Positions 45,190 to 57,409 are shown, counted from the stretch's first letter. The stretch is 64,000 nt of DNA from Toxorhynchites rutilus septentrionalis (GCF_029784135.1 NC_073745.1:107146365-107210364); one strand, 5' to 3'. Made by a program: numbers and translations. Notes: a model not told the origin generated them from the sequence alone.

Positions 45190-45562
45190 AGAGACTCATA
45201 ATGATTCTCTGAATTTCGTGAAAAGTGGTGTTTATGTTTCTTATTGCAAAATATTAGACCAGTATTTTTTTTTGCGTTAGGGTGACCATTCGGAAAATCA
45301 TTTTTTTACAATTTTTCCAAGAATAACTTTAAAAAAAAATCATAACTTTTGAACTACTGGACCGATTAAGATGATCTAAATATCAAGTTAAAGCCAATTA
45401 TCTGGTGTTTTTGAAAAAAATACTGAACTTTCAAAAAACTAGTATTTATTTTTTGTTATTATTGATTGTATTTGTTTTTTTATAGTTTACATGGTCTCGG
45501 GACCAAGGGCGCTTAAATTTTTTAATATTTTTTCTTCAAACGATTCTTGAGAATTTTTTACA
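45190..45562 (+). repeat. Dispersed repeat copy, cut by a mariner
   Basis: Has the TTAGACCAGTATTTTTTTTT, CATAACTTTTGAACTACTGG and ACCGATTAAGATGAT blocks of the family and continues into TATTTTTTCTTCAAACG before the mariner inserted. Confidence 0.6.
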
Positions 45563-45564
45563 TA

Positions 45565-46253
45565 CGAGGGTCGTTCAAAAAATAAGTTTCAGTGCCTCAG
45601 AAATTGCGCAAAAATAAAGCTAGGACAAAAACAAGGTAATTTTCGTAATCTACGAAAATTATGTATTATCTATTTTTCTACATAATCACCATAACGTTCG
45701 AAGCGTTTCATAGCGTTGCACGAGTTTTCCTATTCTGAGCGCGATGCGCCGAACGCCTGTTTCATCGCCGTACTATTGTGATGTTTTGGACCGATTAAGA
45801 ACCGCGATTAAGAACAAAAGGCCAGGTTTATTGACGAAAGGAGTGTTCCTCATCCACGATAATGCGCGACCTCATTCTGCTCGCGTAAATCAAGAGCAAT
45901 TGAAAAAATTCAAAGGGACTGCATTCGAGCAACCTCCTTACTCCCCAGACCTCGCCCCTAGCAACTACCACTTATTCCCGGTGATGAAACAGGCGTTCGG
46001 TGGTCAACGATTCGATAACATTGAAGAAATTCGTGACGCAGTTACATTGTACTTCAAAAAGTTGGACGCTACGCACTTCGCGCTCGGAATAGAAAAACTC
46101 GTGCCACGCTATGAAAAATGCCTCGAACGTTAAGGCGATTATGTAGAAAAATAGAAAATAAAACGTAAATTACGAAAATCACCTTGTTTTTTGTCCTAAC
46201 TTTATGTTTGCGCGATTTCTGAGGCACTGAAACTTTTTTTTTGAACGAACCTA
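45565..46253 (+). mobile_element. mariner with long ends, N-terminal half deleted
   Basis: Ends share GTTCAAAAA(A/T)AAGTTTC, continue AGTGCCTCAGAAAT, and stay similar for about 80 bp, longer than usual for mariner. They are flanked by TA. The transposase part (about 45700-46133) retains HDNARPHSARVNQEQLKKF and PPYSPDLAPSNYHLFP, continuing to KLVPRYEKCLER and a stop. The third catalytic Asp, expected after PS, is Asn, and the DNA-binding half and first Asp are gone. It would be inactive. Confidence 0.82.
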
Positions 46254-46647
46254 TAAACCAGATACCAGAACCAGATAGGGAAGAAGATATTTTTAAATTA
46301 AATATGAGCCGCTTGCTTCACACTACTAGGGGTAGCACTTCGATTTCTCAAAAATGAAGAAGTCTGAATGATTTAGAAGAAAGATTCGTCATCTCACCTC
46401 CGAGAAAAAGTGATTGAAAAGAAACACCATCCTGCAAGAAATTGATAGTACACTTCAATCAGAAAACAGGTCGTAATTGTCCAACGAACAGTACAGTAAC
46501 AAATATAAGTCAATAAATTATTTCTCATAACAAAGCGTCTAAATTGAAAGGACAAAAACTCAATAATATCATTCCAAGAAGATAACCAAAAGCTTATACC
46601 AACGACTCATTTCCACATATCGCATCCTAGATCATCAGCCAGATAAA
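46254..46647. other. Spacer, nothing recognised
   Basis: A/T-rich, no feature. Confidence 0.5.
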
Positions 46648-46650
46648 TAA

Positions 46651-47019
46651 TGTCCTTTCCATTCTTCTCACATTGTTACTGAAACCGCAAGGAATACAAA
46701 TAAAAGAACCCAACAGGTAAGACCTGCAGCACCACTGCAGGTCTATTGTGCAGTTATTTATGTTCCTTCTCCGTATTTCTTCTTAACACCCTTGCAGCCC
46801 CGAAAACGAGCATCATATTGTGACTGTCAACCGTTTCCTCAAGGATGCAGCACTATGAAAAACTACGCTAACAACAATCTTTTCCTCGCAAGAGGTCTCT
46901 TATTCTGTAACCAAACGAGACGGCACGACCCGGATAAACGCAACAAGTCAGTATGTAATGGAAGCCCAAAGTGCCCCAGCATCCATTGACTCTAACGGCA
47001 ACGAGAAGAGCTGCAGCAG
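46651..47019 (+). other. Candidate spliced locus with an 81-nt intron
   Basis: CAG|GTAAGA at 46716/46717 is a consensus donor. CTTCTTAACACCCTTGCAG at 46797 is an acceptor with a branch-like CTTAAC; the 81-nt spacing is typical for an insect intron. The frame is open from TGT 46651 through the splice in phase 0 (about 22 plus 63 codons) to TGA 46987, reading ..RTQQ|PRKRASYCDCQPFPQGCS.. with an RKR site and several Cys. A second donor CAG|GTAAAC is at 47019. No ATG is present, so an upstream exon would be needed. Product not recognised. Confidence 0.28.
46720..46744. other. Perfect 10-bp hairpin next to the candidate donor
   Basis: AGACCTGCAG, loop CACCA, CTGCAGGTCT. It starts 3 nt inside the candidate intron, so it would form a stem directly behind the 5' splice site. 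Confidence 0.7.
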
Positions 47020-49249
47020 GTAAACATACACAGCAAGATGGATTCACGCGTGCTTCTTTCGAGAAATTTGGAAACTACGAGCTACGAGTACCGGCGTTGC
47101 CCACTTGAGGAATGTATTCTGCGGAGTGGAAGGGAAGAAGCGCATACGCGACACCGAGGAAAGGTAATTTAATTCAGAAGAGCACAATCATCTTCACGTG
47201 CTGTGTGTGTGTGTTTGTGTGAACTTTTGGGGGCGACTCTTGTCGGTGACTTATGGTGCTATTTTGCGCGCCGTCCTGCTCTGTGATTTACGGCGCATTA
47301 AACCAGTTTTATGGGATATGATTAGACGATATTATACGCCCCGAAACAATTGTCGCCCAACAAACAAACAAACAAACCTTAAAATTACTACTGACTGGCT
47401 GAAGCGGTAAAAGTCGGCGAACCCTTTTTAAAACGGAATTATCCGAACGGATGCTTCTGGCAGCCGAGTGTCAAATTTCGAACCCCGTTTGCCCCATTAA
47501 ATGAGTCACATTTTGCCGTTATAGTTGAGTTTGGAAATCGTAAATTTATCCGCGCGAAGAGTTTGGCCCAAGTGTGCAGCGGAAATCAAATTCTGAAGAG
47601 GGTTAAACAAAGGGTTATCAAATGACAACCGACAAATACGAATAAGTTGGGAGTCAGTATTTACCCTACGCTCTTGAATACTTCAAAATTTAAGGAATGT
47701 AACTTCGGAATTCTGTCGGGTTCCCAAAAGAAAGTCATTTAACTTTATTCTAATTGCTGACAAATATGTATCTCGTTGACATCTCCGCGCTATTGTCATT
47801 CATAGCGCAAGTTTCTCGCTCCTCCATGAAATGGAGAGAAAAAAAACGAAGCGAACAAGCACATGAATAAAACTAGTCACAAGTCACATTCAAACGCATA
47901 ATTTATAAATGCAGATTATGAAGCATAAGCAGAGATTAGAGAATGAAATATTAAGTGGGTTTCATTGTTGAACATTTCGCTTGGAGGCAGCGCGTCATCG
48001 TCATCACCATAATCGCCACTGACAACTTATCGCGATGCATCTTTCCGTTCATTCCGTTCTCGCATTTTATCTTTCGGGGTGCATGTGCATGTGTGTCTGC
48101 CTTTTCGTTCGCTGCTCCTCAGAAATTCCCATCTCAACAATGTTTTGACAGTTGTCGATAATTTATGGGACCACCCCATGATGTTCGCCATCCGCTGTCA
48201 GCGTTTCTCAGTCGCTAAGAAGATTCTAGCGAGCGGTTGTTCTCAGTGCAATCGCAGAGTTCATCCGGCTGATAGTTTTCCAGCATGTTTTGTCCGATAT
48301 GGATGGACAAGTTTCCATTGCTAGCGAACGGGTACTGAGAGCTATGGTAATCTTTGATGAATTGATGGGCGTTCGAAGTGTATGTGTGTGTGTGTGTTGA
48401 GCTGTCATCAATCATTCTATGTGTGATCAATGGAATCGTCGAAGGCAAGAAGCTTTAAAAGATAAGCGACATACACAGTTTCCTCCCTGACCCTATCTTC
48501 CACGAGGAGATAATCGCTTCACGAGACATCACTTCATGGTAATTGTTTGGATTACAAATTATTCCGATGAGTCGCAGCGAAGCGTGGTCCGAGTTGCGTA
48601 AAGGCCGAGAACGTCTTGGCCAATGATTTACACATGTATAATGCGGTGTTGGCGTAGTTTTTACATATCGATTGGTTACATGATTTCCAATCAGTCTCGT
48701 TATTGGGACAAGGTTATTTGTTGGATAATTAACTGTAGAACGTTAGAACTGATGCAATAACGATCTAGATTTGCATGTGATTCATTTGATAATTAGAATG
48801 ACATCGAGCTTCTGTATCAGTTCGGTTAAATCATTTATAAGACGATGGTGATCATGCAAAATCGTTCGTTAAATGAAATTACATTACGTTTTAAGTATTA
48901 CATAAACATATGATTTATTATTTATTATATTTTTATTATTGAGTTATTCTATAGGTCGGGGCCTGTTTTGTTTCGGTCATGGCTTCCACGTTATCTTGCC
49001 AAATACTTTCAATGTTGAAACATCCCTCTTCGTGTCTGTACCACATTTAAGTCTTTTGTTGCATTATTCGCGATGACCCTGCTATCAAATTCCACGGAAG
49101 ATAAGCAAAATAAAGTAATCGTCAAAATAAACGTGATGAAAGATCATGAAAGACATAATAGAGATTAATACAAAATAGAGAAAAAAAATGTAAAAAAATT
49201 AAATCGTCTACACATTATAATCCGTTCAATAGAAACTTCGTCAGATACA
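47020..49249. other. Intergenic, no gene recognised
   Basis: Includes short GT runs near 47206 and 48381 and open frames around 47955-48320 without a known domain. A near-duplicate block (TCCGTT..AACTTCGTCAG) occurs at 49219-49250 and 49304-49329. Confidence 0.4.
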
Positions 49250-51880
49250 ATATTCTATGAAAAAAAAAAAAAAAAAGACTGCATAAAATTTTTACATAAA
49301 TTATCCGTTTGTATAAAACTTCGTCAGTTGAAATTTTCGTCATACAGTAAAAAAAATCATTCAGCTATTATGAAAACACAGCTTTCTTTTCTTTTCTTTT
49401 CTTTCTATTAAACTCTGCTAATGTTGTTACACGTTTAATATGCCTTGGCATCGAGTTGTAAACATTTATTCCTTTGAAATACAACGAATTTTGTGAAGCA
49501 CATGTCAAGAAACGGAGTGTTCTTAATTCATTCGCGTTTCTAGTGTTATAACTATGAAAGTCACTTCCTCTTTCAACTCGATCACACAAATATCGAGGTA
49601 GCAAACCGTTAATTACTTTAAAAATGAACACCATAGTTAAATAAACAATTCTTTGCTTCACGGATAACCATTGCAAAGCGTCCAGCATCAAAGATGAGGA
49701 AGTGAACCTATTACATTTTAGTATTAATCGCATTATTTTATTCTGCAAACGCTGTAATTTCGATATTTGTGTTCCATTGGCTAGAAATAGAATTGAAGAA
49801 AAAAAAGTCCAAATGACTAGAGATGATTGATTTGTATAGCTGTATTTTGCTGCAAATAGTTAAATCGTTTTTCAATCGGCATAAGATTCCATACTTCTTG
49901 GAAATTTTCTTGATGACATTGTCAATGTGAGTGTTGAACTTCATTCTGTCATCAATAATCACGCCAAGATATTTAATCTCCCAAACGCGGTCAATGGCTT
50001 CGTAATCAATAACAATAGAGAGGTTCTCATTTATTCGATTTCGCGAGATTATCATGTATTTTGTTTTACTTATGTTCAATTTCAATTGCTTATACTTCAA
50101 CGATCTACTTAGAAAACGCAAATCGTCATTCAAGTGTAAATCGCCCTGATATACATTTTTAGCTGCAATGAATAACACAGTGTCATCTGCGAAAAGATTA
50201 ATATCGCAAAATTGTAAGACTCTCCGCATGTTATTGATATACATAATAAATAAAAGAGGCCCTAACACTACCCTGAGGTATTCCAAAATTATTCTCTACA
50301 GGACTGGAAATGAAATCGCTAAAAGCAGTCCGTTGAGTTCTGTCATACAAATTCAAGCTTTCAAAACATTTATATGCAGTACTCGTATTTCCGAAGCGCT
50401 TAATCGTGTTCAACAACTAGGGACCTTCCCGATATCCCGATTGTTCTGGTATTAGCAAAGAGTTACAATCTAAATATTCCAACAGTTGGCCTTTAACAAC
50501 AAGTTCCAATATTTTCTTTAAGGTATGCAACCTGTTGATGGGACGAAACTCCTCGGGTTTAATCGTTCCAGCAACCTTTTGGATCGGAACAACTAAAGAT
50601 TCTAAAGAGGCACATGCCAAGTTTGCAATGATGTATTTATAAGGTCCAGCATGATGTGAGAAATGATATAAAAGCAGTCTTGAACAACTCTAGCATTAAC
50701 ATTGTCTACTCCAGCCGTTTTTTCTAATGAAAAGCAAATAGTTTTCAACTGACCTAATGTAATTGGGTGGAAATCTTCAAATCTACAATTACTATTAACC
50801 GGCTGTTTTATTTCATCGGGTTCATCGACCAATTCAATAGATTGATTGATCAATGAAACACTATCGACAAAATAATCGTTAAACTTAGATGCTATTACTG
50901 GCTCGGATTGTTCTAATGTTCCATTGAAGGTTATGGACCGCGGTTTGCAATTACTTGGCTTCAATAAAGATTTTAAAATTTTCCATAACTTTTTGCCGTT
51001 GTTTTGAAGCTGATCAATTTTCCTCTGAAAATATTCACAACGAGTTTTTTTTTCTTGATTGTGAATATTTATTCCGCGCTATCGTGTACCTGTTCCAATG
51101 AATATCCCTATTCGTTCTACAAAACTTTTTGTACCATCTGTCCCTCTTACGTTTAAGACGTAAAAGATCCAAATTGTACCAGCTGTTCGAGTTTTTCATA
51201 GACACCAACTTTTAATCAACTAGCTGATTTGTACACGTTTTCAGGACGTTAGTTAGAACAGCTGTAGATTCATCTAAGTTACCAACCTCGAATGGAAAAT
51301 CCAGGCTTCTCTCCACAAGGTTCGAAATAGCCTGTTTCGAATATTTTCCCCAGCACTTCAATTTCACATAATCTTCGTTGTTAATGAAACTATCCAAAAC
51401 GTTAATAACTATGGTCTCATGTTCGGTTATTTTTAAATCAGTATCTGTTAATGAACAAACACTATCAAAATTGGAATACACATGATCAATTAAAGTTTTA
51501 CTGTGCTGGGAAAAACGCGTAAACTCATTCACAGTTTGTTTTAAATTGAAAAATTCAGCTAAACGCTTCAAATGATTCGAATTATGGTTATCACACCAAT
51601 TGATATTAAAGTCACCAGTCAGTATATTTAGTTTACTAGAAGCAATGAACATTCCGAGCCAGTTTTCTAACTTTTCAACGAGACGTTGGTCACTAGAGCT
51701 GGGAGAGTGATATAAAACACCATAATTACCCATCTTCATGCTACGTGCAACTGTTATGCCTAAGAACCAGTTTCCATCAATCATTTCGTTGAGGATGAAT
51801 ATCTTTATCTTTAGTTATCATACAGATAGATTCATGAAATGGTGTGACAATGCTAGCCTTATTTCGCAACATATGTCGAT
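49250..51880 (-). mobile_element. CR1/L2-like LINE, 5'-truncated and decayed
   Basis: Minus-strand order: endonuclease, linker, reverse transcriptase, C-terminal domain, then a 3' region with an A-rich tract near 49260. It has no terminal repeats, as expected for a non-LTR element. The 5' end fades out past 51880 with no visible start of ORF2 and no ORF1. The clade is inferred from the endonuclease and from the YNTRNANELR and YFKGINVYNSMPRHIK motifs; Jockey-superfamily assignment is more secure than CR1 against L2. Confidence 0.8.
49368..51880 (-). pseudogene. LINE ORF2 (endonuclease + reverse transcriptase), frameshifted
   Basis: Segment 51784-51212 has GDFNINW and the LIDHVYSNFD block of the APE-type endonuclease. 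50964-50417 covers RT fingers and palm (VVPIQKVAGTIKPEEFRPIN; IPEQSGYREG). 50416-50231 has FGIPQGSV, where a missing base shifts the frame. 50286-49738 restores LGPLLFIMYINN and the catalytic NLFADDTVLF, then KYLGVIID. 49748-49368 is the C-terminal domain, ending in a lysine-rich tail made by a CTTTT microsatellite. At least four frameshifts and a gap near 51000-51200. It nicks DNA and reverse-transcribes in the living family; this copy cannot. Confidence 0.85.
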
Positions 51881-53387
51881 CAACGCAATTTGAAAGTAGC
51901 TTCTAAAAACTTGAATTTTGTTTTGTTGTTTATGGATGTCTCTCTGCGATTATGAAAAATATTGTTTTTTGCATGAATTGCCAACTGTTCCAGTCTACAT
52001 CAAACCCAACCAAAACCGGCGACAGTTACGGTAGCATAAACACGCCCGCCCGACAGCCAACGAAAGGTGTGAACACCTGAGCACCATTAGCGTGCAGATT
52101 AAGCGAAATTCGAACATACCGGCTCCGGGCATCGCACAAATCTCAAATGTAACCATTTGTTTCCAACCCAAAAGAACAAAGCGTTCCGCCGCGTCAACTT
52201 CAACGGTTGGATAACAGCACATTAACACGTTGCAGAAAAGCAGGAAAACAAATCCAAATTTGACAGTCGTCTGATTATATGTGGCCAACTAACAACATTC
52301 CATTGAACAGTCCGCTACTATTAGTCATTTAACCGCAATGTACGAAGCGGGAATTTAACTGACCGGATTGGTCGCGGAAAAGTAAACGGAATTCCGAGAA
52401 GGCGCATCATCGTCATCGGCATTCCAAAATTGGCAAGAGCATTGAATCTTTCCACACCACGCCAATCCGCGGCGAACATCCATGAAATTACCAATCCTTC
52501 CAACGTTTGGAAGCGATGAGTGAAGATGATGATCTATCATCAGCGGTTTGTTCTGTGTCCAAGTTAGCAATTGTAAAGCACTCCCGTCGAGAGTAGGGGT
52601 CCATTGGATGCTGACCATGACAAAGCAATTTCTCAATCGGCAAAGGTACGCTCGCGTTGTTCAACGACACAATGCGCGTTGCAATTGTCTTTGTTAATCA
52701 TGTAGTAGCGAACAAAATAATGTGCTCTCCTCCCCTGAGGGACATCACCTCGTTCACGATCAGCCCTTCATCTGACCACGGGTAGGTAGATTCAGAGTCA
52801 TGAGGCAAATTATAGCACTGACCTTGTGTTTTCAATATCATATTTCCCGCTTGCCGGGGACCCGGGGAGAGACACCATGGTAGCTCCCGGTCTGACACTG
52901 GGTAGTCTGACATAAATATTCGCTTCTCATCACTTCTTTGAGCAGTCCTTGTTTTCCGCTTGCTTTTGTTTGTAAATAATTACTTGATGAGTAATAAACA
53001 TGCTAATTAATGTGTTAGTGTAAGTCTTTAGCACACAAAACATTGTTCCACGTTTGTACGAACAAATGAGTTAACTGTCATTAAATGTCCATAAAAACAT
53101 TCACAGTTTTTCTAAATAATAAGAATAGATTAAAATAACAGAATTTTCAGAAAACAATAAATTACGAACAATCTATAGCTGTGGAACGAAAAGCGACACT
53201 TTCATAACTTCTAAAACCATGAAATTCATTAAGCGAATCATGACCGGTAAATTGTAATGGAAAGTGGGTCACTTGAGACAACTTTAAACGTAGACGACGG
53301 TCAGAATGTGATAAGCCGATGCAAACGGTGGCCAAGCCAGGAAGATCAATATAACTTTTGCATATTCATCAATAACTTTTCAGGAGC
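51881..53387. other. Intergenic, no gene supported
   Basis: GC-richer around 51990-52920 with open minus-strand frames, but none begins at an ATG with a recognisable domain (see rejected items). Confidence 0.4.
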
Positions 53388-53458
53388 GCATCGGTGGTTC
53401 AGTGGTAGAATGCTCGCCTGCCACGCGGGCGGCCCGGGTTCGATTCCCGGCCGATGCA
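53388..53458 (+). tRNA. tRNA-Gly(GCC)
   Basis: 71 nt. Acceptor GCATCGG/CCGATGC, discriminator A. A box TGGTTCAGTGG, B box GGTTCGATTCC. Anticodon GCC in loop CTGCCAC, decoding GGC. TTTTTTT follows within 4 nt of the 3' end. It looks functional. Confidence 0.97.
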
Positions 53459-53894
53459 TCTGTTTTTTTATGTTAATTATTTTAAAATACATTCATCGAA
53501 GTCCAATCCTTTTCATGTCGTATCAATATTGCGCTGTAAAGATAGCAAGGATCAGTTTTGTTGAAGAACCATAATTATAATTGTATAAATTGAAAAACTA
53601 AATGTGGGTTGCATAATGAAAAACGTTAAATTATGAGCGCTTTTTGCTCAATAATCTCTTTAGAGATTTACGAGATTCTTGCACCAATCGATTTGAATAT
53701 ATAGAAATATGAACATAGATATGGAAAATCATGAGTTTTTCAATAGCTAGTTTGATATAACAGCGCCTCAATGAAAGTTTCTAATATCCCACACATTCGT
53801 ACATACCGCAAGGGTATTCCTTAACACGGACTACAAAATCAAGTAGCGTGACGAATCGTCACTGACGATACAAGCAAGCTGCAAAAAAATCGTT
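53459..53894. other. Spacer, nothing recognised
   Basis: No feature beyond the tRNA terminator at its start. Confidence 0.5.
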
Positions 53895-53902
53895 TACACC
53901 CT

Positions 53903-53964
53903 ATTAGAGGCGAATAAACTGAAAAGTTTAAAGCCTCTTAAGAACAAGGAAGCAAAGCAAAGTC
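53903..53964 (+). mobile_element. 62-nt retroposon with 8-bp target duplication
   Basis: TACACCCT occurs at 53895-53902 and again at 53965-53972. Between them is TTAGAGGCGAATAAACTG, then AAGTTTAAAGCCTCTTAA and an A/G-rich tail (GAACAAGGAAGCAAAGCAAA). AGAGGC and GCCTCT can pair into a 6-bp stem. A second copy with its own duplication lies at 62939-62995. Confidence 0.65.
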
Positions 53965-53995
53965 TACACCCTTGACTATAAATGCAGATCGTCTG

Positions 53996-54068
53996 GGTCC
54001 TGTGGCGCAATGGATAACGCGTCTGACTACGTTTCAGAAGATTTCAGGTTCGACTGCTGGCAGGAGAG
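53996..54068 (+). pseudogene. tRNA-Arg(ACG) pseudogene 1
   Basis: Same length (73 nt) and layout as the intact gene at 57410, and still has TGGCGCAATGGATAACGCGT and loop CTACG. Changes break the anticodon stem edge (GGAT to GTTT), the T stem (TCCAGG to TTCAGG, CTCCTGG to CTGCTGG) and the acceptor (GATC to GAGA). No proper terminator follows closely. Confidence 0.85.
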
Positions 54069-54084
54069 TTACTTAACTATTTGT

Positions 54085-54440
54085 CATTTCGAAAATTTTC
54101 TCATTTTTTTTTATTTTCTGTTCACTGTATTTCGATTACAATATTCAATTTTTGATATTCGATTTTCGCTTTCTTTGTTATTAAATTTTTTTATTTTCGG
54201 ATTTTTCAATTTTGAGATGTTCTGATTTTTTGTTTTATTGGTTTTTTGATAAACGGTTTTTCGATTTTTTAATTTTTTGACTTATCAGTTTTTCAATTTC
54301 GTTGATTTCTCGATTGTTCGATCTTTAATTTTTTCGATTTTTCACTTTTTAATGTTTAATGTTTTTTTCAATTCCCGATTTTGTTGTTTTTGATTTTCAG
54401 ATTTTACAATTTTTTGAAATTTTGATTTTCAATTTAACTT
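54085..54440. repeat. T-rich cryptically simple DNA, block 1
   Basis: Scrambled short words such as GATTTTTCG, TTTTTCAATTT and GATTTTTTG with no fixed period. Non-coding. Confidence 0.8.
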
Positions 54441-54499
54441 TTCAAATGTTTCCTATTACCATATCTCATCTCATGTGACACTCTCTTCTTTAACACATC

Positions 54500-55027
54500 A
54501 GTGAGAACTCAAGAAAAATTAAGAGTTGCTTTGAATGCATGTGTGCGTTTTGTTGTCTCAATCGATACGACCACGTTACTCGTCACCAAAGTTCGTTGCT
54601 TGGATGTTCTTTTTACAAGTTTTTTAAGTACCGTTCTAACATAATTATGTACAACTTGATATCTAAGAAATGCCCAAAATATTTAGTTGGAAAATTAAAA
54701 CCATTTAGAAGCATCAGAGCGAAACAATATTATACAAATTATACCTTCACATCACACTGCACAATATGCCAAATCATATTTTGTAAGGGGTGTAGTTTAT
54801 TGGAATTCTCTGCCAAATTCACTGAAAAATATCAACACACTGGGTATGTTTAAGAAGCAATGCAAATTATATTATTAGTTGATTACGTAGGTTTTTTTAC
54901 TTGTGTAATGTAGAATAAGATTTCACTGTATTCCATAAAAAAAGAGAAGAACTGTGTAGCATTACAAGATAATTGTCTTACGCTGCAAGAGTATAATAAA
55001 TAAATAAAATAAATAAATAAAATAAAT
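54500..55027 (+). mobile_element. LINE 3' end with TAAATAAA tail
   Basis: Frames around 54600-54870 give YFVRGVVYWNSLPNSLKNIN and FKKQ, the C-terminal motif of CR1/L2/Jockey-type ORF2, close in pattern to the minus-strand LINE at 49.4 kb but opposite in orientation and much decayed. A 3' region of about 150 bp follows and ends in AATAAATAAATAAAATAAAT, the microsatellite tail of such LINEs. 5'-truncated. Confidence 0.7.
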
Positions 55028-55029
55028 TT

Positions 55030-55742
55030 TTATATGATTCGATTATATACAATTTTAGACTCGATTATACACAGTTAAAAAAATTCGTTATGTTTCAAAT
55101 ATGACTAATTTCAAGCCAAAATGAAATATGTCAACGTTAAAATGAAAGTTGATCGGCTATTGTGAGTATAGTTTCTAGTCAAAGAATGTTGAGGAATTGT
55201 TTAAAATGATATTGCAGCTGAGTTAAAAAAGATGGGCGATGGGTGTCAAAGAACAAATTGTAGATCGATTAGAGAGCTTTAATTTGGTTGTCATTTTCAG
55301 GTTTATTAGGCACTTTTTGGATGAAATTAAGAATAACACTAATTATTAATTTTTTCAAAAATGTTACTTAAGATCACTAATTTGGAGGTTTCACAATTTT
55401 CTCATACTTCAAATAGAAGCCACAAAATTGTTCTAGGTAGCGTAACTTTTGAATTAAAGCCAGTTTGAGGCAAACAGAGCCCGAAACAGAAAAAAAAATT
55501 CCAAACCCTGTCATTGTTGTATTTTTTCATCAAATATGATCTTCTATCACCTTCTGGAAGAATTCGGATTTTTTATGTAAGAAAGGTATTTTATTACTTT
55601 AAGAGGTGAATCAAAAATTAAAATTTTCTTTAATATTCAAAAAACGAAAAAAATTATATATAAAAAACAATTAACAGAATTTTTTTTGACTCGATTATAT
55701 ACAGTGAAAAGAAATTGGATACTGTATATAATAGAGTCTGCC
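55030..55742. mobile_element. Probable TIR element with ACTCGATTATATACAG ends
   Basis: The right end (inverted) reads CAGGGCAGACTCTATTATAT, then ACAGTATCC and a second TATATAATCGAGTC. The left side has GATTCGATTATATACA and GACTCGATTATACACAGT. TA follows the right end. The left terminus is missing, abutting the LINE tail. No coding domain. Confidence 0.45.
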
Positions 55743-56781
55743 CTGTATTAGATTTTTGGATTATTTGATTCTTCGGTTTTTTAATTTTTGTTGTGTATTA
55801 AATTTTCGATTTTTTTATTTATTTTTATGTTTTGATTTTCCAATTTAATGATTTTTTGGTCTTAATTTGTTCTCACTTTTCGATGATGTTTCAACTCCAG
55901 AAACTTTTTTTCGACTCCAGAAACTTTCCGATTTTTAGAAGTTTTCCGATTTTTTGATTTCTAGATATCGATTTTCTTTATCTATCATATATTTTTGAAT
56001 TTTCTCACTTAACGATTTTTCAGTTTTTAGATTTTTCGATTTCTCGGTTTTCAATTTTTTTTAATATTTGATTTTTTTCAATAATTTTCTAATTTTTTGA
56101 TTTTTCGATTATTTGATTTAACGATTTTCAATTTTTCCTATTTTTTTATCTTTCGATTTGTCGGTTATTCAATTTTTTAATTTCTATTATTTTTTTTCAA
56201 TTTATCTCTTAATGTTTTAATATTTTAATTTTTTAACTATATTAGTTTCTTATTTTTAATTTTTTTTATTGTTAGTTTTAAGGTTTTTAGGTTTTATTAT
56301 TTTTCAGTTTTTAGATTTTAAATTTTTCAACTTATAATTTTTCGATTCTTGAATTCCTAATTTTATATTCAGATTTTTTAGTTTTTCGTTTTTTGAACTT
56401 ACAATTCTTTTCGATTCTTAAATTTTTCGTGTTTTTCGGTCTGTTCATTTCATAGGTTTCGATGTAGGCATTTCTCGAAATCTATTTGTATTTTTTTATA
56501 TTTCAATTTTAAAATTTTTCGATTATCTGATTTTTTGATTTTCCATTTCTTTTATTTTTAATTTTTTTTTATCTTTAGATTTTTCAATTTTTCAATATTT
56601 TCTTTTTTTCAATTTATTCCTTAATTTTTTTATCTTTATTTGGAAATTATTTTATATTTCAATTTTTCGATCTCAATTTTTTATAATTTTTAGATTTTTT
56701 TGATTTCTTGATCTCTCGATTTTTTTTTGATTTTTCGATTCAATGTCAATTTTCAATTTTCACCATTTTATAATTTAAAAT
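55743..56781. repeat. T-rich cryptically simple DNA, block 2
   Basis: As block 1, over 1 kb of TTTTTCGATTTT-like words on the plus strand. No gene. Confidence 0.8.
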
Positions 56782-56853
56782 CGTTCTGTGGCGCATTGAA
56801 TAACGCATCTGACTACGGCCCAGACAGGATCAGTACCTGGCGATGCTTCAATT
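56782..56853 (+). pseudogene. tRNA-Arg(ACG) pseudogene 2
   Basis: TAATTTAAAATCGTTCTG precedes it, exactly as it precedes the intact gene at 57410, where GATGAACACGGTCCTG then intervenes. Here that stretch is lost and the tRNA continues TGGCGCATTGAATAACGCAT and CTGACTACGG. The 3' half is scrambled and shortened (CAGGATCAGTACCTGGCGATGC). A dead duplicate of the neighbouring gene. Confidence 0.85.
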
Positions 56854-56859
56854 TTCGAT

Positions 56860-57380
56860 TTATTTATTTTTTGATTTATAGATTTTTTTGTTTTTCGATA
56901 CTATTTTCCAATTTAGCGATTCCTTCATAGGTTACTGATGTAGGCATTTCTCGAAATAATTTTTTTTTTGAATTTTCAAATTTTTCGATCATTTATTTTT
57001 TTTCAATTTCTAATTTTTCAATATTTAGATTTTTAAAATTTTTCGGATTTTCGAACTTTCAATTTTTTATTCGATGCTTCAATCTTCCAATTTTTCAATT
57101 TATGTATTTCTTTATTTATCGAATTCAAGGTTTTTCTTTTTTTCGATCTTTCAATTTCTCAAATTTATAAATCATAATTTATAATTTTTAAATATTTAAA
57201 TTTTTTAAATTTTTAAATTTTTAAATTTTTAAATTTTTAAATTTTTCAATTTTTCAATCTCGATTGAATCTTCCATGGTTTTTATTCACCGATTTAGTAT
57301 AATATTCGATTTTTATTAAATTTTTGTTTATTTTTTAGTATTTTTGGGTTTTTCGATTTTCAATTTTCAATTTTTATATC
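56860..57380. repeat. T-rich cryptically simple DNA, block 3
   Basis: Includes an 8-bp tandem TTTTTAAA at about 57196-57246. The sequence character is the same as blocks 1 and 2. Confidence 0.8.
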
Positions 57381-57409
57381 TCATAATTTAAAATCGTTCT
57401 GATGAACAC

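Noticed and set aside
51995..52288. Minus-strand frame that looks like a signal peptide followed by a secreted protein
   Set aside because: The apparent start is TTG, not ATG, with an in-frame TAG just upstream and no convincing splice acceptor.
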